From JAKBCQ01 sp021807585 (GTDB lineage: Bacteria > Planctomycetota > Planctomycetia > Isosphaerales > Isosphaeraceae): a stretch of DNA of 9,409 bases. A program made the position numbers and the translations under genes. The notes under the pieces were generated by a model. The model did not search any database. It was given only the letters and a program-made list of their open reading frames with translations, and had not been told where the DNA came from. The stretch is from assembly GCA_027325115.1 (NCBI GenBank), contig DAHWFG010000215.1, forward strand, positions 1 through 9,409, read 5' to 3'. Below, piece by piece: positions 7,053-9,409 of this stretch; position 1 is the stretch's first letter; every line of letters begins with the position of its first letter.

Positions 7053-8457
7053 GCAGCGCCGAGAACGGATTGCCGCCGCCGATCCCTCCCTTGAGAGGGA
7101 TCTTGGGCTCGGGCTTGGGAGGACGCGGCGACTCGTCGGCTTCCTCCTCGTCAACCGTCGAGGGCTTGGTCTCGGCGAGAGGACGAAGCGAAAGCGCGAT
7201 CTTCTTGGCCTCGGAATCGATCGAAAGGATCCGAACCTCGACCTCCTGGTCGGGCTTGAGAATATCGGCGACCCGACGCACTCTATTGGGGGAAATTTCC
7301 GAAATATGAACAAGCCCTTCGACACCCGGTTCGATCTCGACGAACGCGCCGAATTCCATCAACCGCGTCACCTTGCCGGGAACCGTCATCCCACGAGCGT
7401 AGTGGACGTCGACCAGATCCCACGGGCTCGAAGTCAACTGCTTGAGACCGAGGCCGATCTTCTGAGTCTCACGATCGATCTTGAGAATCTTGACTTCAAC
7501 TTCTTGTCCAACTTTAAGAAGTGCGGATATATCCTTAACACGCGTCCAACTCGTATCGCCGACGTGCAACAGTCCGTCGACGCCGCCGATATCGACGAAC
7601 GCCCCGTATTCCTTGAGCGATCGAACCACCCCCTTGCGAACCTGCCCCTCGGCGAGCTCGGTCCACGTCTTGGCGCGCGCCTCGGCGCGCTCGCGTTCGA
7701 GCTGCTCGCGCCGCGAAACGACAAGGTTCTTGTTCCGCTGATCGGCCTCGGTCACCACGACCGCGAACTTGTGATTGAGATAAATCGAAGCGTCAAGCAC
7801 GTGATTGATATCAATTTGACCGATCGGCAAAAAGCCGCGGATCCCGTCGACGACGACCTCGAGACCTCCTTTATTCACCTTGTCGACGCGAGCCTCGACG
7901 ACGAGCCCCGGACGCAAGTTTTCCCAGCTCGCCTCGACGGTGTCTCCCTTGAGCGAAAGCAGCAGGATCCCCTCGTCCTCGTCAAACCGATCGATGACGA
8001 CTTCGAGTTTATCCCCAGGCTGGGGGGGATTCTCGCCGAACCGATCGAGTGCGACGACCCCTTCGCTTTTCGCCCCCAGATCGACGAACACGTTCTTCCC
8101 CCGCACCGCGATTACCTTGCCGATCTTTTTCTCGGGCTTGGGCGAATCAAACCGCGGCACATGATGCGATCGCGAACCGGGACGCTCGGCCTGCCCCGGC
8201 TTTTTCGAACGGTCGTCGCCGCGATCGCGACGAATCGACGCCGTTACCGGCGGCTCTTCGTTAAACGATTGCGCGCCGAAATCCTTCAGCGCCTCCTCGA
8301 GCTGGGCTTCGAGGTCTTTATCCCATTGCTTCTTAAGCGGTGCGCCGGGCGCCGGACGAACGGCCGACCCCGTCGACAGGGACGACTCAAGCGCGTCGTC
8401 AATCGCCGATGCGGGCTTCTTGGAGAGTTCGGGTCGCGGCGAGTTCGTGTCGGTCAT
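7009..8457 (-). CDS. S1 RNA-binding domain protein (ribosomal protein S1-like, four S1 domains)
   Basis: This 482-residue protein carries four S1 (OB-fold) RNA-binding domains near 109-172, 181-250, 268-341 and 354-427. They match, in order, domains 1-4 of E. coli S1: SEGVVALDRF in the first; GGLEVVVDGIRGFLP then NLVVSRR in the second; YGAFVDIGGVDGLLHV in the third; FGAFVEIEPGVEGLVHISE in the fourth. It probably helps mRNA bind the 30S subunit. The first ~108 residues are mostly low-complexity and charged, with one helical-looking stretch at 43-60. The C-terminal ~55 residues are acidic then Pro/Lys/Gly-rich. The start at 8457 is chosen where family-like sequence begins; the open frame continues to 8709 without coding character, and the Shine-Dalgarno is weak (ACGGAT about 12 bases upstream). 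E. coli S1 has six domains; four-domain forms are common elsewhere. rpsA is the likely symbol, but a paralogue cannot be excluded. Confidence 0.92.
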   Translation of the reverse strand: MTDTNSPRPELSKKPASAIDDALESSLSTGSAVRPAPGAPLKKQWDKDLEAQLEEALKDFGAQSFNEEPPVTASIRRDRGDDRSKKPGQAERPGSRSHHVPRFDSPKPEKKIGKVIAVRGKNVFVDLGAKSEGVVALDRFGENPPQPGDKLEVVIDRFDEDEGILLLSLKGDTVEASWENLRPGLVVEARVDKVNKGGLEVVVDGIRGFLPIGQIDINHVLDASIYLNHKFAVVVTEADQRNKNLVVSRREQLERERAEARAKTWTELAEGQVRKGVVRSLKEYGAFVDIGGVDGLLHVGDTSWTRVKDISALLKVGQEVEVKILKIDRETQKIGLGLKQLTSSPWDLVDVHYARGMTVPGKVTRLMEFGAFVEIEPGVEGLVHISEISPNRVRRVADILKPDQEVEVRILSIDSEAKKIALSLRPLAETKPSTVDEEEADESPRPPKPEPKIPLKGGIGGGNPFSALLRDAKNPSSRDNQT

Positions 8458-8838
8458 CGTATCGTGTATCCGTTTCGATTGCGTTGGTTTGGAACCTCTG
8501 AAAGTAGGAAATTCGAACCGTTTTGGAAAGCCCGGCCGCGTGAAATCGTCGAGCGCTCCGGCGCCCTCGGACACTCCAGGACACGTCGCGGGGGGCGATT
8601 CGACTCCGGAAGTCGCACCGTCGGTTTCAAATCGTCGGGAACCCAAATGCGCCAGGCTGGTCCCCAATCTTCGTTCCAAACGCCGGCAAGGGATATCGGA
8701 GCCTCGCACCTGAAGCTCGATCCCGCGGCCACAGATTACGGAAAAGGCGGGGTCGCAAGCACCCGGATCGGATTTTGACCAACCCGATCAAGATCCTTTC
8801 CCGAAACGTCCCTTTTTCAATGACCCGACCGTATCACT

Positions 8839-8866
8839 TGTATAAAAAATCGGACTTATCATCAAA
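8839..8866 (-). promoter_or_regulatory. Possible minus-strand promoter for the S1 gene
   Basis: On the minus strand a TATACA -10-like box (8839-8844) lies 15-16 bases from TTGATG or TTTGAT (8860-8866), inside the most AT-rich patch of the intergenic region. Each box matches the sigma-70 consensus at only about four of six positions. If real, it would give the S1 mRNA a leader of more than 350 bases. This is tentative. Confidence 0.2.
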
Positions 8867-8884
8867 TGATCTTATTCCATACTA

Positions 8885-8912
8885 ACGCCTTCGGGATCGG
8901 AATCGAAGGCGT
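8885..8912. repeat. 9-bp perfect inverted repeat in the S1/PAS intergenic region
   Basis: ACGCCTTCG (8885-8893) is followed after ten bases by its exact reverse complement CGAAGGCGT (8904-8912). The RNA from either strand would form a stable short hairpin. No T-run follows on either side, so it is not a standard terminator. It could be an operator, part of a small RNA or leader, or chance. Confidence 0.5.
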
Positions 8913-9060
8913 CTCAAGCCGCGCGGGTTGTTTCTTTGATCGCCGGTTTATGACAGAATCGCTTGGCAATCGCGCCGTTCTCGAGATCGGTCGTCGGATA
9001 ATTCCAGATCGAATATGATCATTTTTTCAGTTCACGGCGGTCTTCGTCGCGAAGTCGTGC

Positions 9061-9081
9061 TCGCGATGATCGTGATCGCGA
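9061..9081. repeat. 7-bp inverted repeat just upstream of the PAS gene
   Basis: TCGCGAT (9061-9067) and ATCGCGA (9075-9081) are perfect reverse complements separated by seven bases, about 27 bases before the PAS start codon. A regulator half-site pair is possible, but GATCG-containing palindromes are so frequent in this window that chance is a serious alternative. Confidence 0.3.
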
Positions 9082-9107
9082 ACGCCTTTCGATAAGAAGA
9101 GGTTTGT

Positions 9108-9409
9108 ATGATGAACGCGACGGAACCACGATCGAATCCGGATCGAGAGCGCGACGGCACGGATCAATCCGATCCCAAAACCGAACGCACGCCGCATGAT
9201 CGCCCAGTCGAGCCCAAATCTTCCCCAAGTGGATTACCGAGCGATGCGATCGACGACGTGACGTTTCGCATTTTGGTCGAGGCGATCCCTCATCTTGTTT
9301 GGATCGCGGGTCCGCGAGGAGAAGTCGAATACGTCAATCCGCGTTGGATGGAATATTCCGGGGCGTCAATCCATGAGGCTCTTGAAGATCGTTGGATCCA
9401 ATTCATCCA
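9108..9409 (+). CDS. PAS-domain signalling protein, probably sensor kinase, 3'-truncated by window edge
   Basis: The frame is open to the right edge, giving 100 complete codons. An AAGAAGAGG purine stretch precedes the tandem ATGATG start at 9108. Residues 1-50 are polar and charged with no hydrophobic segment, so this end looks cytosolic and disordered. From about residue 51 a PAS domain begins: FRILVEAIPHLVWIAGPRG, then VEYVNPRWMEYSGASIHEAL and RWIQFIH. The VWxAxPxGxxxYxNxRWxEYxG pattern is typical of PAS sensor modules at the front of histidine kinases and hybrid kinases. The output domain lies beyond the window, so a diguanylate cyclase or another output is possible. PAS is confident; kinase is inference. 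Confidence 0.88.
   Translation, partial: MMNATEPRSNPDRERDGTDQSDPKTERTPHDRPVEPKSSPSGLPSDAIDDVTFRILVEAIPHLVWIAGPRGEVEYVNPRWMEYSGASIHEALEDRWIQFI

Larger units (their letters stand above)
8458..9107. other. 650-bp region without a convincing gene
   Basis: This stretch lies between the divergent starts of the S1 and PAS genes, so it should hold promoters for both. The half nearest S1 is open in two minus-strand frames. One extends S1 to 8709. The other is a 92-codon GTG-start frame (8454-8732) ending in an ATGA overlap with the S1 start. Both have weak third-position GC preference and no family I recognise, so I treat this part as a long S1 leader. The half nearest the PAS gene is more AT-rich around 8815-8885 and carries two inverted repeats. 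I found no tRNA or known RNA gene fold by eye. Confidence 0.5.

Noticed and set aside
8505..8540. A GGTTCGAATTTCC stretch on the minus strand resembling a tRNA T-loop.
   Set aside because: The flanking bases do not form the T-stem, and no acceptor, D or anticodon arms could be built around it.
7015..8778. A 587-codon plus-strand open frame opposite the S1 gene.
   Set aside because: It is the antisense shadow of a gene with clear S1 domains; its translation is rich in Arg/Asp/Leu with no recognisable domain, as expected from GC-rich codon bias on the other strand.

Overview
The window is an ordinary-looking piece of a bacterial chromosome, most likely from a planctomycete (Planctomycetota). 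The DNA is moderately to highly GC-rich. The gene set fits that phylum: a Tat-exported NHL-propeller protein, a very large YfhO-type membrane protein, a free-standing csrA, a four-domain S1 protein and a PAS sensor. The phylum call is an inference from protein style and genes in no tight functional cluster; no rRNA or other phylogenetic marker is present. I see no IS element, CRISPR array, tRNA, integrase or phage gene.

Layout, left to right. Positions 1-1515 hold the 3' three quarters of ligA (NAD-dependent DNA ligase), which enters from the left edge. After an AT-rich gap, 1674-2762 encodes a Tat-signal NHL beta-propeller that keeps the full set of metal and catalytic residues of peptidyl-alpha-hydroxyglycine amidating lyase (PAL). 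Two hairpins, the second a good intrinsic terminator, separate it from csrA, which runs leftward (2974-3174). csrA has a strong Shine-Dalgarno sequence and several GGA sites in its leader. Rightward from 3454, an 861-residue YfhO-family polytopic membrane protein overlaps argC (6036-7052) by ATGA, so the two are probably co-translated. argC collides tail-to-tail with a leftward S1-domain protein gene (7009-8457), and the two coding regions share 44 bp. About 650 bp without a convincing gene follow (8458-9107), then the 5' end of a PAS-domain signalling gene (9108 to the right edge).

Functionally this is a mixture: DNA repair/replication (LigA), an exported enzyme-like propeller, post-transcriptional control (CsrA), membrane glycosyl transfer (YfhO family), arginine biosynthesis (ArgC), translation (S1) and signalling (PAS). 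Only yfhO-argC is a clear transcription unit. I found no previously undescribed multi-gene system. The points most worth following up are the conserved PAL active site in the exported propeller, the strong excess of the palindrome CGATCG across the window, AT-rich codon patches that coincide with membrane helices in the YfhO protein, and the argC/S1 coding overlap.
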